64,000 nt of DNA. It comes from Echinicola arenosa (GTDB lineage Bacteria; Bacteroidota; Bacteroidia; Cytophagales; Cyclobacteriaceae). The notes under the pieces were generated by a model that saw only the letters and a program-made list of their open reading frames with translations, was not told the DNA's origin and did no database searches. The stretch covers positions 992,001 through 1,056,000 of the forward strand of contig NZ_JACYTQ010000001.1 of NCBI RefSeq assembly GCF_014841125.1. Reading direction: 5' to 3'. The position numbers and the translations under genes were made by a program. Shown here in pieces: positions 1 through 10,800 of the stretch (position 1 is its first letter; each line of letters starts with the position of its first letter).

Positions 1-936
1 TGTGATGATTTCAAAAAAGATCAAAACCACCATTATTTGTGACCATTTCAATATACTTGACTTCCGATAAGAAAGCCTATATACTTTATAAATAAACCAA
101 AGGTGAATGCCCAATAAGAGTAAAGAGAATGATCTGTGAATAAGGAAATCTATTCCCAAATGATCAATCCACTCTGCCCGGAAAAGGTTACCAAATTTCA
201 TGGCCACCATATCCACCTGCTCTCTTACCTGTGTTCCCCAGACAACTTGTAACATCATCAGTACAAAACCAATGACTAATACTACAAACAAATGAGAAGG
301 CTTATCAGTCTTCAGCTTTATAACATGATTCAGTTTGTATGCCCTATAGTGAACATAAAGCAATAAACATACAATCAATAAAGCCAAAATCATGTGTACC
401 GTAATCATCCAGTGAAGGAGATTGGTCGATACCACTATGGAACCAATCCAGCCTTGGAAAATAACCAACACCAAATTCAGGAAAGAAAGAAGAGGCAGTA
501 ACTTATCTTCATTTCGCAATTTCCATGAATATAGGAAAGTGGCTATCACCAATAAGCCAATAATCGCTCCGGTAAGCCTATTCAAGTATTCGATCCAGGT
601 CTTTGTCGCATTAAACTCACCTTCGATAAGTATTGCTTTATCATGCTTGATTTCCTCAGCCTTCTCATGGAAGCCCAAGGCATGAAGCATTTTGACAAAC
701 CTTTCGTTTTTCTCTAACCTTTTGTTGAGATAAACTTCTTGATAATTTTCGGGAAGTTGACTGACATCCGTTGGAGGCACCCAACACCCGAAGCATTTTG
801 GCCAGTCTGGGCATCCCATTCCGGAACCGGAACTGCGAACAATCCCTCCGACCAAAATCAAGAAATAAACAGCGATCACAGTGATCAAACTGACCCTGCG
901 AAAGCTGCTAATATTTTTAAGCGTCTTTTGATTCAT
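1..936 (-). CDS. ctaA: Haem A synthase CtaA/COX15, 3' end outside window
   Basis: Converts haem O to haem A for the aa3-type oxidase encoded just upstream. The frame is open from the ATG at 934-936 to the window edge, giving 312 residues; the last few tens of residues expected for the family lie outside. An N-terminal membrane segment (about residues 12-32) is followed by the COX15-type loop VRSSGSGMGCPDWPKCFG, which carries the conserved cysteine pair. EYLNRLTGA, LLHWMITVHM and HRSFSLLLLG match the conserved helices with haem-ligand histidines. The start lies inside the coxA 3' end (20-nt overlap), so translation is probably coupled. Identification rests on these motifs and the neighbouring oxidase genes. 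Confidence 0.9.
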   Translation of the reverse strand, partial: MNQKTLKNISSFRRVSLITVIAVYFLILVGGIVRSSGSGMGCPDWPKCFGCWVPPTDVSQLPENYQEVYLNKRLEKNERFVKMLHALGFHEKAEEIKHDKAILIEGEFNATKTWIEYLNRLTGAIIGLLVIATFLYSWKLRNEDKLLPLLSFLNLVLVIFQGWIGSIVVSTNLLHWMITVHMILALLIVCLLLYVHYRAYKLNHVIKLKTDKPSHLFVVLVIGFVLMMLQVVWGTQVREQVDMVAMKFGNLFRAEWIDHLGIDFLIHRSFSLLLLGIHLWFIYKVYRLSYRKSSILKWSQIMVVLIFFEIIT

Positions 937-2812
937 TAGCTACAAGGACATCTCCACCCTCTTCGGCCATGATTTCTTTCTCCAATTTCACTTGCTCTGC
1001 TTCGTGAGGCAAGTTAGACTCTGGAGTTGAAGACAATGGCACAGTTTGAGGTATGAAGTCATCTTTTGCACCTGGCTTAGAGTAATCATATGGCCATCTG
1101 TAAACCGTTGGGATTTCTCCAGGCCAGTTACCATGCCCAGGCTCCACCGGAGTAGTCCACTCCAAAGTGTTGGATTTCCATGGGTTTTGAGGTGCTCTTC
1201 TTCCTCTGTACATGCTGTAGAAGAAGTTGAACAAGAAAATAAACTGAGAACCGAAAGTAATGATCGCTGCTACGGATACAAACATGTTCAAGTCTGTATA
1301 CATGTCAGCAAAGTTAAAGTTCGTCCAGCTATAGTATCTTCTAGGGAATCCCGCAATACCGATGTAGTGCATTGGGAAGAACACCATATAGACTCCCACG
1401 AACGTCAACCAGAAGTGGATATAACCTAATTTGGCATCCATCATTCTTCCAAACATCTTAGGGAACCAGTGGTACACACCTGCCATCAACCCAAAGAAAG
1501 AAGCAGACCCCATTACCAAGTGGAAGTGAGCCACTACGAAATATGTATCGTGAAGCTGAATATCCACCGCAGAGTTACCCAAGAAAATACCGGTAAGACC
1601 TCCAGAGATAAAGAAAGACACCAAACCGATAGAGAAAAGCATCGCTGGCGTAAATACCAAGTTGCCTCTCCAAAGAGTAGTCAGGTAGTTAAATACTTTT
1701 ACAGCTGAAGGCACCGCAATAATCAATGTCAAGAACATAAAGATAGATCCCAAGAATGGGTTCATTCCTGACACGAACATATGGTGAGCCCACACCACGA
1801 AAGACAATACAGTAATGCCCAACATGGAAAGGATCATGGCTTTGTAACCGAAGATTGGCTTTCTAGAATTGGTTGCAATTACTTCAGAAGTAATTCCTAA
1901 TGCAGGAAGCAATACGATGTATACTTCTGGGTGACCTAGGAACCAGAATAAGTGCTGGAATAATACGGCACTACCTCCAGTATTTGGCAATGCCTCACCA
2001 CCAATATAAATATCAGATAGGTAGAAAGAAGTACCGAAACTTCTATCAAATACCAATAACAATGCCGCAGCAAATAGTACAGGGAAAGACAATAGTCCAA
2101 TCACTGCAGTCAAGAAGAATGACCAAATGGTCAAAGGAAGTCTAGAGAAAGACATTCCCTTTGTTCTCAAGTTAATGACAGTAGTGATATAGTTGATACC
2201 ACCCAACAACTGAGAAGCAATAAAGAACACCATAGACACCAACCAAAGGGTCATTCCTAGACCTGAACCTGGAATGGCCTGCTGCAAAGCAGACAAAGGA
2301 GGATATATCACCCAACCACCACCAGCAGGACCAGTAGAAATAAACAAGGAAATAAACATGATCAAACCAGCCATAAAGAAGAACCAGTAAGAAAGCATGT
2401 TCATAAATCCAGAAGCCATGTCTCTAGCACCAATCTGAAGTGGAATCAAGTAATTAGAGAATGTACCACTCAGACCAGCTGTCAATACAAAGAACACCAT
2501 GATGGTTCCGTGCATGGTCACCAAGGCTAAGTAAAAGTTTTGATCCAATCTTCCGCTTTCGTCGATCCATCCACCTAAAATCGGCTTAAGGAAAGTCATA
2601 TCCATTTCAGGAAAACCTAACTGTAACCTAAACAGGATGGAAAGGAAACCACCGATTAGTGCCCATACAATACCGGTAACCAAAAACTGCTTACCGATCA
2701 TTTTATGGTCGGTACTAAAGATATACTTAGTGATAAAATTATCACTATGTGCATGATCATCGTGATGATCATGTGCCGTAGTACCGTGTGATGATATGTT
2801 AGCTACTGCCAT
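917..2812 (-). CDS. coxA: Cytochrome c oxidase subunit I (aa3-type)
   Basis: Catalytic haem-copper subunit that reduces O2 to water at haem a3-CuB and pumps protons. The 631 residues contain the low-spin haem ligand context MHGTIMVFF. They also contain GHPEVYIVLLP (CuB His and the cross-linked Tyr, with the Glu typical of A1-type oxidases), AHHMFVSGMNP (CuB His pair) and VVAHFHLVMG (haem ligands). Twelve or so membrane segments are evident. The N-terminal tail is histidine-rich (SSHGTTAHDHHDDHAH) and the C-terminal tail is acidic. It lies 27 nt after coxB and overlaps ctaA. No subunit III gene is seen in the window; it may lie beyond the left edge. Confidence 0.97.
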   Translation of the reverse strand: MAVANISSHGTTAHDHHDDHAHSDNFITKYIFSTDHKMIGKQFLVTGIVWALIGGFLSILFRLQLGFPEMDMTFLKPILGGWIDESGRLDQNFYLALVTMHGTIMVFFVLTAGLSGTFSNYLIPLQIGARDMASGFMNMLSYWFFFMAGLIMFISLFISTGPAGGGWVIYPPLSALQQAIPGSGLGMTLWLVSMVFFIASQLLGGINYITTVINLRTKGMSFSRLPLTIWSFFLTAVIGLLSFPVLFAAALLLVFDRSFGTSFYLSDIYIGGEALPNTGGSAVLFQHLFWFLGHPEVYIVLLPALGITSEVIATNSRKPIFGYKAMILSMLGITVLSFVVWAHHMFVSGMNPFLGSIFMFLTLIIAVPSAVKVFNYLTTLWRGNLVFTPAMLFSIGLVSFFISGGLTGIFLGNSAVDIQLHDTYFVVAHFHLVMGSASFFGLMAGVYHWFPKMFGRMMDAKLGYIHFWLTFVGVYMVFFPMHYIGIAGFPRRYYSWTNFNFADMYTDLNMFVSVAAIITFGSQFIFLFNFFYSMYRGRRAPQNPWKSNTLEWTTPVEPGHGNWPGEIPTVYRWPYDYSKPGAKDDFIPQTVPLSSTPESNLPHEAEQVKLEKEIMAEEGGDVLVANESKDA

Positions 2813-2839
2813 AATTATTTTATTATATCAATTTATATC

Positions 2840-3865
2840 TTATTCACCGATTTGAATCTGAGCCAACTCCTTGATCTCAGCAGGAGCGTCAGCAATCAAT
2901 TCAGGGTCCATTTCAATAAATGTTTGTTGCTCAGCCATCCACTTTTGGTACTCTGCTGGCTCCACTACTTCAATCTCTCTTCTCATGGAGAAGTGACCAC
3001 CACCACATACTTCAGTACAAGCCAATTCGTAAACGAATTCTTCATCCTTAAGCTCTGCTCTCATTTCAGCAGTAGTTTTGGTAGGAACAAACCAAAATCG
3101 AGTAGGCATCCCAGGAACAGCATCCATTTTCAATCTCATATGAGGAGCAAACACTGAGTGCAATACATCTCTAGATCTGATTTTGAAAAGCACAGGCTCT
3201 CCTTTAGGAATGACGATTTTCTGCGCAGGAAAATCATCCAACGAATTCTTGTCAGTGAAATCCACACCACGAGAGTTAGAAGGATTGATCAATCGGTAGT
3301 CATAGCTTCCTAACTGATTGTCCTTCCCAGGGTATCTGAATTCCCAAGCAAATTGATATCCCATTACTTCCACTACATGCGCATTTTCAGGCGCAGGAGC
3401 AGTAATGTCCGTCCAAGCTTTCCATCCCGAAACAATTAAAACAGTCAAAACCAATGCAGGGACCAAAGTCCAAATGATCTCCAACTTGTTGTTGTCTGGA
3501 TAAAAAGAAGCTCTTTTATCCTCTTTGTATTGGTAAGTATAGCTGAACCAGAAAAGCAATATATGTGTGATGATAAATACCACTCCAGTAACGGCCATGG
3601 TTATCCAAAACAGCTTATCAGTCACCACTCCATGCTCAGAGGCAATCGGCAGGGTATAATTATCAAATTCTTTGATGGAATACCAAAACATCAAACCACC
3701 AGCACCCAATAAGAAAAGGATAAACAAGGCAGCGTTGATTTTGTTGCTTCCTGTAGCAGTTTTCTTGTCAGAACCTTTAACTACAGAAACCAAAGATTGT
3801 ATCCTGTACACCATCCATATGATGGATACTAATATTAAAACACCTAGTGCAATAAGAAATCCCAT
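2840..3865 (-). CDS. coxB: Cytochrome c oxidase subunit II with CuA site
   Basis: Accepts electrons from cytochrome c at the binuclear CuA centre and passes them to subunit I. The CuA motif CTEVCGGGHFSM (C-x3-C-x3-H-x2-M) is intact, and DVLHSVFAPHMRLKMDAVPG supplies the other His. The 341-residue protein has about four N-terminal membrane segments (near 1-22, 45-63, 85-108 and 130-148), two more than the textbook subunit II. The periplasmic cupredoxin domain starts near residue 160. It sits between actF (24-nt gap) and coxA, which couples complex III directly to the oxidase. No haem c motif is present, so this is a caa3-less type. Confidence 0.96.
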   Translation of the reverse strand: MGFLIALGVLILVSIIWMVYRIQSLVSVVKGSDKKTATGSNKINAALFILFLLGAGGLMFWYSIKEFDNYTLPIASEHGVVTDKLFWITMAVTGVVFIITHILLFWFSYTYQYKEDKRASFYPDNNKLEIIWTLVPALVLTVLIVSGWKAWTDITAPAPENAHVVEVMGYQFAWEFRYPGKDNQLGSYDYRLINPSNSRGVDFTDKNSLDDFPAQKIVIPKGEPVLFKIRSRDVLHSVFAPHMRLKMDAVPGMPTRFWFVPTKTTAEMRAELKDEEFVYELACTEVCGGGHFSMRREIEVVEPAEYQKWMAEQQTFIEMDPELIADAPAEIKELAQIQIGE

Positions 3866-3889
3866 AATTCTATCTTTTTCGGATACGTA

Positions 3890-5287
3890 TTAAATGTGAT
3901 GATGATAAGTTTCCTCCAACATTGGGTGGTTCTTAGCGATCAGGTTTTTCTTAGAAAGACCTGTCAACACAACCATAATAACCACTGATCCATACAACAT
4001 AAACATGCCAATCTCCATGAAACCAACCCCACCGTTATGTCCTAAGGTACCTGGTTGAACCATCAAGAAGAAGTCAACCCAGTGGCCAATGATAATCAAA
4101 GTACAAACTACCTTTAAGAATATAGTGTGTCTTTTGGCATCTCTAGTCATCAACACCAAGAACGGCAATACGAAGTTCATGATCAAGTTAACAAAGATAA
4201 AAGCACCATATTTATCGCTGCTCAATCTTTCGATGAAGTAAACAGATTCCTCAGGAATGTTGGCGTAATAGATCAATAGGAACTGAGAGAACCACAAATA
4301 AGTCCAGAAGATGGAGAATCCAAATACAAACTTACCTAAATCGTGAAGGTGGTTTTCATTGAACATTTCCAAATAACCTCTCTCTTTCAGCATAATGGTC
4401 ACCAAAGTAATAGAGGAAAGCCCTGCTACAAACCAAGAGGCAAATACATACCATCCAAAAAGTGTAGAGAACCAGTGTGTATCAATTGACATCACCCAGT
4501 CCCAAGCACTGATAGAAGAAGAAACGGCGAAGATTACCAAGAAAATAGCTGACCATTTTCTAATATTATACCAATAGCTAGTTCCCCCATTCAAATCTTC
4601 TTGGAAAGAAAGGTTCTTCAATTTGTTGAAGAAGAAGATCCACAAACCAAAGAAGATTACCATTCTTGCTACCCAGAAAATCGGGAAGCTACCTTTTGCC
4701 AAAGGCCAGTAAAAGAATCCACCTTTTCCATCAATGATTTTGTCATAATGAGCACCACCTTCTACAAAAAGATCATGATGTGTCCAGTGGAACAGATCAT
4801 GTCCTGCAATAAAGTACGTTACGATCATCAAAATCGCTGCAAAAGGCAACCAGTTGCCAAAAGAGATCATTACTCTTAAGATTGCAGTAGCCCATCCAGC
4901 TTGTGCTGCATATTGAATGGCAAAGAAAAAGACACCAATAATGGCGATTCCTGCAAAATACACATTGTTAATCCAAAGATTGGCGAAGAAACGTTTAGAC
5001 CAGTGGTATCCACCATGTCCTTCATCTTCATGAGCAGCTTCAGCATGATGATCACTTTCCTCTGCATGTCCAGCCTCAGCCGCATGATCGCCGTGATCAG
5101 CAGGAGCTTCTACATGTTCAGTTCCATGACCGGCCGCTTCGTGTCCGTGTTCCCCACCTCCCATAGAAGTGAAGATTCCAATGACTAACAAGATTGCTCC
5201 AATACCTCCCATCAGCATGATGGACTTCTTCAGAGCAGCCGTGAAGTCAAATTTTTGATCCAGGTTAAAATTTGTAACGTGCGCCAT
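3890..5287 (-). CDS. actF: Alternative complex III membrane subunit ActF
   Basis: Polytopic NrfD/PsrC-like subunit of the quinol:cytochrome c oxidoreductase ACIII, paired with ActC in the membrane. It has 465 residues with roughly ten membrane segments, starting with residues 23-41. Between the first and second segments lies an unusual loop (residues 47-95) with 12 histidines and many Glu/Asp/Ala. The start, MAHVTNFNLDQKFDF, sits two bases after the actE stop, so the two are translated together. Assignment to ActF rather than ActC rests on length and operon position. The His-rich loop could be a metal reservoir, but nothing in the sequence proves it. Confidence 0.92.
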   Translation of the reverse strand: MAHVTNFNLDQKFDFTAALKKSIMLMGGIGAILLVIGIFTSMGGGEHGHEAAGHGTEHVEAPADHGDHAAEAGHAEESDHHAEAAHEDEGHGGYHWSKRFFANLWINNVYFAGIAIIGVFFFAIQYAAQAGWATAILRVMISFGNWLPFAAILMIVTYFIAGHDLFHWTHHDLFVEGGAHYDKIIDGKGGFFYWPLAKGSFPIFWVARMVIFFGLWIFFFNKLKNLSFQEDLNGGTSYWYNIRKWSAIFLVIFAVSSSISAWDWVMSIDTHWFSTLFGWYVFASWFVAGLSSITLVTIMLKERGYLEMFNENHLHDLGKFVFGFSIFWTYLWFSQFLLIYYANIPEESVYFIERLSSDKYGAFIFVNLIMNFVLPFLVLMTRDAKRHTIFLKVVCTLIIIGHWVDFFLMVQPGTLGHNGGVGFMEIGMFMLYGSVVIMVVLTGLSKKNLIAKNHPMLEETYHHHI

Positions 5288-5289
5288 TA

Positions 5290-5916
5290 TTATTGTTTCT
5301 GAATTACTTGTTTAACATAGTGAACAATCTTCCATCTTCTTTCCGGAGTGATCTGAGAAGCATGAGCTCCCATTCTACCTTTTCCGTGCGTAATTACATG
5401 GAAAATGTGTCCTTCTGTAAGGTTGATGTAAGCACCACCTGTTAGGTTAGCGACACCACCAATTACTTCGCCTACTTTACCATCACCCTGACCTGCAGGT
5501 CCATGGCATGGCAAGCAATATTGCATATAAGTATGCTCTCCCTCTTTCAATACATCCTCTGATACTTCTATAGGATTTTGAACACTGTCAGCACCAGTAA
5601 GATCTGCTACTTTCAGTCTATAAGGAAGCATTCCATATTGATTTCTAGGAACCGTGTTTGGCACTGGTTCTCTCATGTTCATGTTATGAGGATTGTGAAC
5701 GTTACTGTTGTAAAATTCACCTTTACCATCTTCTCTATTGGACAACCAGCTTCCAGCTTCTTCGTTTTGAATTTGGGTAAGTGGTTCATAAGCGACAGAG
5801 TGATACATTTGAGGAGCATATTCCAGCCCCTGGTTCTCCCCTGAAGCTCCGCAAGATACTACTCCCAATGAAGCAGCAGAAAGCGCAACTAAATATATGG
5901 ACTTAATAATTTTCAT
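5290..5916 (-). CDS. actE: ACIII mono-haem cytochrome c subunit ActE (lipoprotein)
   Basis: Periplasmic class-I-like cytochrome c of ACIII that relays electrons to the oxidase or a carrier. The 208-residue protein begins with a lipoprotein signal ending in SLGVVSCG, so Cys22 is probably acylated. A single haem site CLPCHGPAGQGDGKVGE lies near residue 133, and a candidate axial Met is in KGRMGAHASQI. The C-terminal helix ERRWKIVHYVKQVIQKQ is typical of small cytochromes c. It lies between actD (14-nt gap) and actF (2-nt gap). Confidence 0.93.
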   Translation of the reverse strand: MKIIKSIYLVALSAASLGVVSCGASGENQGLEYAPQMYHSVAYEPLTQIQNEEAGSWLSNREDGKGEFYNSNVHNPHNMNMREPVPNTVPRNQYGMLPYRLKVADLTGADSVQNPIEVSEDVLKEGEHTYMQYCLPCHGPAGQGDGKVGEVIGGVANLTGGAYINLTEGHIFHVITHGKGRMGAHASQITPERRWKIVHYVKQVIQKQ

Positions 5917-5930
5917 ATCTTAAACGTTAC

Positions 5931-6461
5931 CTATTCAAAACTTTTATTATTCACTTCTGAAGCTCCTGAAGACTGTAACACTTCTTTGATTTTAGCTTCT
6001 TCGATACTGGCATTGTTCGCAATATCAATCGCCATCACATGCTTGTCATCTGTACTTCTTAGGTCAAAAATTCTTGGTTGTCCCCATGGCTTAAGGTTAC
6101 TGCTGATCATGAAAACACCCACCATTCCGAATGAAGCCAAAAGTACGGTCAATTCGAAGGTTACAGGGATAAAATCAGGAATCGGAGCGTGATCTTTACC
6201 ACCAATGATCATTGGCCAGTCAACAGCCATCATCAACAACTGCATGGTCAGGGCAAGGCAAGTACCCAGCATTCCGAACAAAAAGGCAGCGATTGGCAAC
6301 CTACTTCTTCTATATCCCAACACATCTTCAAGACCGTGAACAGGATAAGGGGTATATACTTCGTGAATCTTCACGCCACTATCCCTCACCTTGGTTACTG
6401 CGTCTTTTAACACATCCTCATCATCATAAATACCGAGGATAAAATTCGTATCTCTTTCCAT
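5931..6461 (-). CDS. actD: ACIII subunit ActD (DUF3341)
   Basis: DUF3341-family membrane subunit of ACIII with no redox cofactor motif. The 176 residues have a soluble N-terminal domain (about 1-55, LGIYDDEDVLKDAVTKVRD) and two membrane helices (near 57-82 and 103-125). A soluble tail that includes DDKHVMAIDIAN follows. Its ATG shares one base with the actC stop (TAATG), a strong sign of translational coupling. The role is known for the family as structural anchoring; no catalytic residue can be pointed out here. Confidence 0.9.
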   Translation of the reverse strand: MERDTNFILGIYDDEDVLKDAVTKVRDSGVKIHEVYTPYPVHGLEDVLGYRRSRLPIAAFLFGMLGTCLALTMQLLMMAVDWPMIIGGKDHAPIPDFIPVTFELTVLLASFGMVGVFMISSNLKPWGQPRIFDLRSTDDKHVMAIDIANNASIEEAKIKEVLQSSGASEVNNKSFE

Positions 6462-7825
6462 TATTTATTTACTTTTTCAGATGAAGACTTTAATACTGAT
6501 TTCACCTCAGCCATGTTGATTACCGGGAAGAACTTGGCAAATAACAAGAACAAGGTAAAGAATAAACCAAAGGTGAACAGGTAAACTCCAACATCTGCCC
6601 AAGTTGGGTAGAACATGGCCCATGAAGATGGCAAGAAGTCCCTGTGAAGTGAGGTTACAATAATTACAAATCGTTCGAACCACATACCGATGTTTACCAC
6701 CAATGAAAGTGCAAAAGTAAATACAATGGAGGTTCTAATTTTCTTGAACCAGAAAAGTTGAGGTGAAATCACGTTACAAGTCATCATTGACCAGTAAGCC
6801 CACCAATATGGTCCAAAAGCACGGTTAATAAAGGCATATTGTTCAGCAGCTACTCCAGAATACCAAGCGATAAAGAATTCCGTAATATAAGCGATACCTA
6901 CGATCGACCCTGTTATGATAATTACAATGTTCATCAACTCGATGTGTACCATTGTAATATAGTCTTCCAGTTTAAATACTTTCCTTGTGATGATCATCAA
7001 GGTCAATACCATGGCAAAACCAGAGAAGATCGCTCCCGCCACAAAGTAAGGAGGGAAGATCGTGGTATGCCATCCGGGGATAACTGAAGTCGCAAAGTCA
7101 AAGGATACAATAGTGTGTACAGAAAGTACAAGTGGTGTGGCCAAACCTGCCAAGATCAAAGAAACAGATTCATATCTCATCCAAGTTTTTGCAGCACCAT
7201 CCCAACCAAAACTCAATGCTCCATATATGGTCTTTCTGATTCCAGTTGCTCTATCTCTGATGGTAGCAAAATCCGGGATCAAACCAATGTACCAGAATAC
7301 CAACGAAACCGAGAAATAAGTAGAGATCGCAAATACGTCCCAAAGGAGTGGAGAGTTAAAGTTAACCCAAAGAGAACCAAAGACGTTAGGAAGAGGCAAT
7401 GCCCAGTAAGCTCCTAACCAAGGTCTCCCCATGTGTAGTACCGGGAACATCGCTGCACAGATTACAGCGAAGATCGTCATCGCTTCTGCTGCACGGTTAA
7501 TAGATGTTCTCCATTTTTGTCTGAAAAGTAAAAGTACGGCGGAAATCAAAGTACCCGCGTGACCGATACCTACCCACCATACGAAGTTGGTGATATCCCA
7601 TGCCCAACCGACAGTTTTGTTCAATCCCCACATACCGATACCTTCCCAAACAGTGGCAGCCACCGCAATGAATCCCAATAACAAAACGCCTATTGATACG
7701 GCCAAACCCAAAAGCCAGCCAATTGTTGGCTTGCCTTCTACCTGTCTGGCAACGTCATGGGTAACGTCTTTGTAAGTTTTACCGCCCGTAACTAACGGCT
7801 CGCGTACGGATGAAGTAACCTGCAT
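6461..7825 (-). CDS. actC: ACIII quinol-binding membrane subunit ActC (NrfD-like)
   Basis: NrfD/PsrC-family integral membrane protein that provides the quinol-oxidation site of ACIII near the iron-sulfur subunit ActB. The 454 residues have about ten membrane segments after a soluble N-terminus ([20 protein letters not shown]). The stretch [20 protein letters not shown] is the typical conserved helix in this family, with the His and Gly residues near the quinol pocket. [13 protein letters not shown] and RRDFL-like turns further along also fit. It lies 18 nt behind actB and shares a base with actD. Confidence 0.94.
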   Translation of the reverse strand: MQVTSSVREPLVTGGKTYKDVTHDVARQVEGKPTIGWLLGLAVSIGVLLLGFIAVAATVWEGIGMWGLNKTVGWAWDITNFVWWVGIGHAGTLISAVLLLFRQKWRTSINRAAEAMTIFAVICAAMFPVLHMGRPWLGAYWALPLPNVFGSLWVNFNSPLLWDVFAISTYFSVSLVFWYIGLIPDFATIRDRATGIRKTIYGALSFGWDGAAKTWMRYESVSLILAGLATPLVLSVHTIVSFDFATSVIPGWHTTIFPPYFVAGAIFSGFAMVLTLMIITRKVFKLEDYITMVHIELMNIVIIITGSIVGIAYITEFFIAWYSGVAAEQYAFINRAFGPYWWAYWSMMTCNVISPQLFWFKKIRTSIVFTFALSLVVNIGMWFERFVIIVTSLHRDFLPSSWAMFYPTWADVGVYLFTFGLFFTLFLLFAKFFPVINMAEVKSVLKSSSEKVNK

Positions 7826-7843
7826 ATCTTATAAAATTATTAT

Positions 7844-10800
7844 TTACGCTTCTTTTTTGTCCTTATTTCTAATCTTGGTGAAGTACCACACATTTGGGCT
7901 CACGTTGATTTCCTCCAATACGTGGTAAGCTCTTTCCTCATTCACCTCTTTCACTGCTGAAGTTGTATTCTCCTTGATCTTCAACAATTGTGAAACTTGG
8001 CTATTAGGATCGTTCATATCACCGAATACCAATGCGTCAGTAGGACAAGCCACGGCACAAGCAGTAGTCACTTCTCCATCCTGTATCTTTCTTTTCTCAC
8101 GCTTCGCGGCTAATTTACCCGATTGGATTCGCTGCACACACAAACTACATTTTTCCATAACCCCTCTAGCTCTAACAGTCACGTCAGGGTTAAGTACCAT
8201 CTTACCAAGATCATCGTTTTGAGCCACATTGACTGTAGCGAAATCTTTATTGTCGTGGTATTTGAACCAGTTAAATCTTCTTACTTTATAAGGACAGTTG
8301 TTGGCACAATAACGAGTACCGATACATCTGTTATAAGTCATCTGGTTAAGACCTTCAGAACTGTGCGTAGTTGCAGCCACAGGACAAACGGTCTCACAAG
8401 GAGCGTTGTTACAGTGCTGGCACATCATAGGCTGGAAGGTTACTTCAGGATTATCAGAAGCTTTTTCCAAACCATCCAAATCTCCCGCCTCAGCATCTGA
8501 GCTGTAGTAACGGTCAATTCTGATCCAAGCCATCTCTCTTCTGTTCAACACCTCTTGTTTACCTACTACTGCCACATTGTTCTCCACTTGACAAGCAATA
8601 GTACAAGCTCCACAACCGATACATGAGTTCATGTCAATTGCTAAGCCCCAGTGGTGTTGGCTATACTTATGACCATTCCAAAGTGAGATTTTGGAAGGTT
8701 TTACAAACTCACCATCCTTGTAAATTTCAGGATGAACACGGCCTGCGGAAGGATCCTTTTTATATTCTGACAAAACAGACTCTTGAATCACGTTTTCACG
8801 GTTCATATAAGTTTGGTGTGTCTGCGTTTGTCCGATTTTATAACTATCAGCAGTAATCTCAATAGATACTCCTGAAGTAATGTCATAGTTTACAAAGCCT
8901 TTAGTGACATCCAACAATTGGTAAGCGTTAACACCTACGCCGTTGGCCACTCTACCAGCCTTCGTACGTCCATACCCTAGAGCCAAACCGATGGTTCCAT
9001 CTGCTTGTCCAGGCTGAACCAATACAGGAACGATAAGCGACTTACCATTTACTGTAATTTTTGCTTTCTTGGTTTCCCCTTCAAACATTTTAAGACCATT
9101 TTCATTGGCCCATTTTTGAGAAACAGTCAAGTAATTATCCCAAGTAGCTTTGGTGATTGGATCGGACATCTCTTGCAACCAAGGGTTGTTTGCAAAAGTA
9201 CCGTCACCCATTCCTACTTTCTGATAAATCACCAACTCTGCTCCGGTATTGGAAGCGGTATAAGCTTTCCCAACAGCAGCAGCGGCAGCATTAACATCCC
9301 CAACAGCCGTCAAATCTGCAGCTTCAGATGCCAATGGCGTAGAATATACACCGTTATATAATGCTCTATCCCAGAATTCTTGGAAAGTACTGACTTCTGA
9401 TTGACCGTTGAAAAGTACTTTCCAGCTATCCTGAAGGAAATCATAATAGTTAGTGGAAACGCCAGCCCAAGTCAAGAAAGATTCTTGTGCTTGTCTGGTA
9501 TCAAAAAGAGGAGAAATAGCTGGTTGGGACAAACTGTATTCTCCAGCCTTAGGATTGAAATCATTCCATGATTCCAAATAATGATGATCTGGGGCAATGT
9601 ACTGAACCAAAGATGAAGTTTCATTCATGGTCTGGTTAGTAGACACTGAAACTTTTGCTTTAGCTATTGCCTGCCCTAATGTTTCACCTTGAGGATAATC
9701 ATAAACTGGATTACAGTTATAGAAAATCACACCACCTACTCTTCCAGCAGCAAGGTCAGCAGTAAACTTGGCCATATTGGCGTCACTACCCTTCTTGAAG
9801 TTAGCAGATTTGGTATAGCTTATGGTCGAATTATTGCTTTCAAGTAGTTCATTGATAGCGTTTACAATCACTTGGACATTAGGGTCATTGGATCCGGAAA
9901 CGACCAATGACTTTCCTTTGCTGGCCCATAATTCATTGGCTGCTTTGCTCAAGTGCTCCACCTCAACGGCTGCGGCTCTTACAGTAGCTGCTCCAGCTTT
10001 TTTGGCAATCAAATTATAAAGTGCTAAAACTGCCAACCCACTCTGAGAAGCTCTGATTGGTGTTCTATAGTCAGCATTAGCACCGGTAAGGGAAAGATTA
10101 GATTCAAACTGATAATGTCTTGACATCACCGGATGCTCTGTAGATATCTTTCTTCCTTTTGAATATCCTTTAGCAAATTCAATCGGTGAAATCCAAGTTC
10201 CTAGGAAGTCAGCACCAAAACTTACAATCACATCAGCCTTTTCGAAATGATAACTAGGAAGCACATTGGCACCATAATACATTTCATTCGCCTTGGTGAT
10301 ACCATAAGTAGAAGCAGCATCATAAGTAACGACCTCTGCACCTCCTACTGATTCTGAAAGCGCTTGGATAGCCTTCTCAGTTGATGGAGATAAAATGGTG
10401 TTGGTTACGATCTTAACATTGCCGGCCGATTTTAGCTTTGCGGCCACTTCCTTATCTACTGTTGCCCAGTCTGAAAGTTGGCCACCTTTATAGGGTCCAG
10501 TAAGTCTTTCTTTGTCATAAAGCGACAGCACGGAGGCTTCCACGATGGCATTTACACCACCTTGTGTGATTGGAGACAACTTGTTACCATCGATTTTAAT
10601 AGGTCTACCTTCTCTGGTCTTCACCACTACAGAAGCATAATCACCTCCGCTTACAAATGTAGACGCGTAATAATTGGGTACGGAAGGGTTTACATCAGCT
10701 GGCTTGTTCACATAAGGAATAGCTTTTCTAACTGGCGCCTCACAAGCTGCCAATGATGCTGCTGCAAGACTGAAACCCATTAGTTTTAGGAAGTCTCTTC

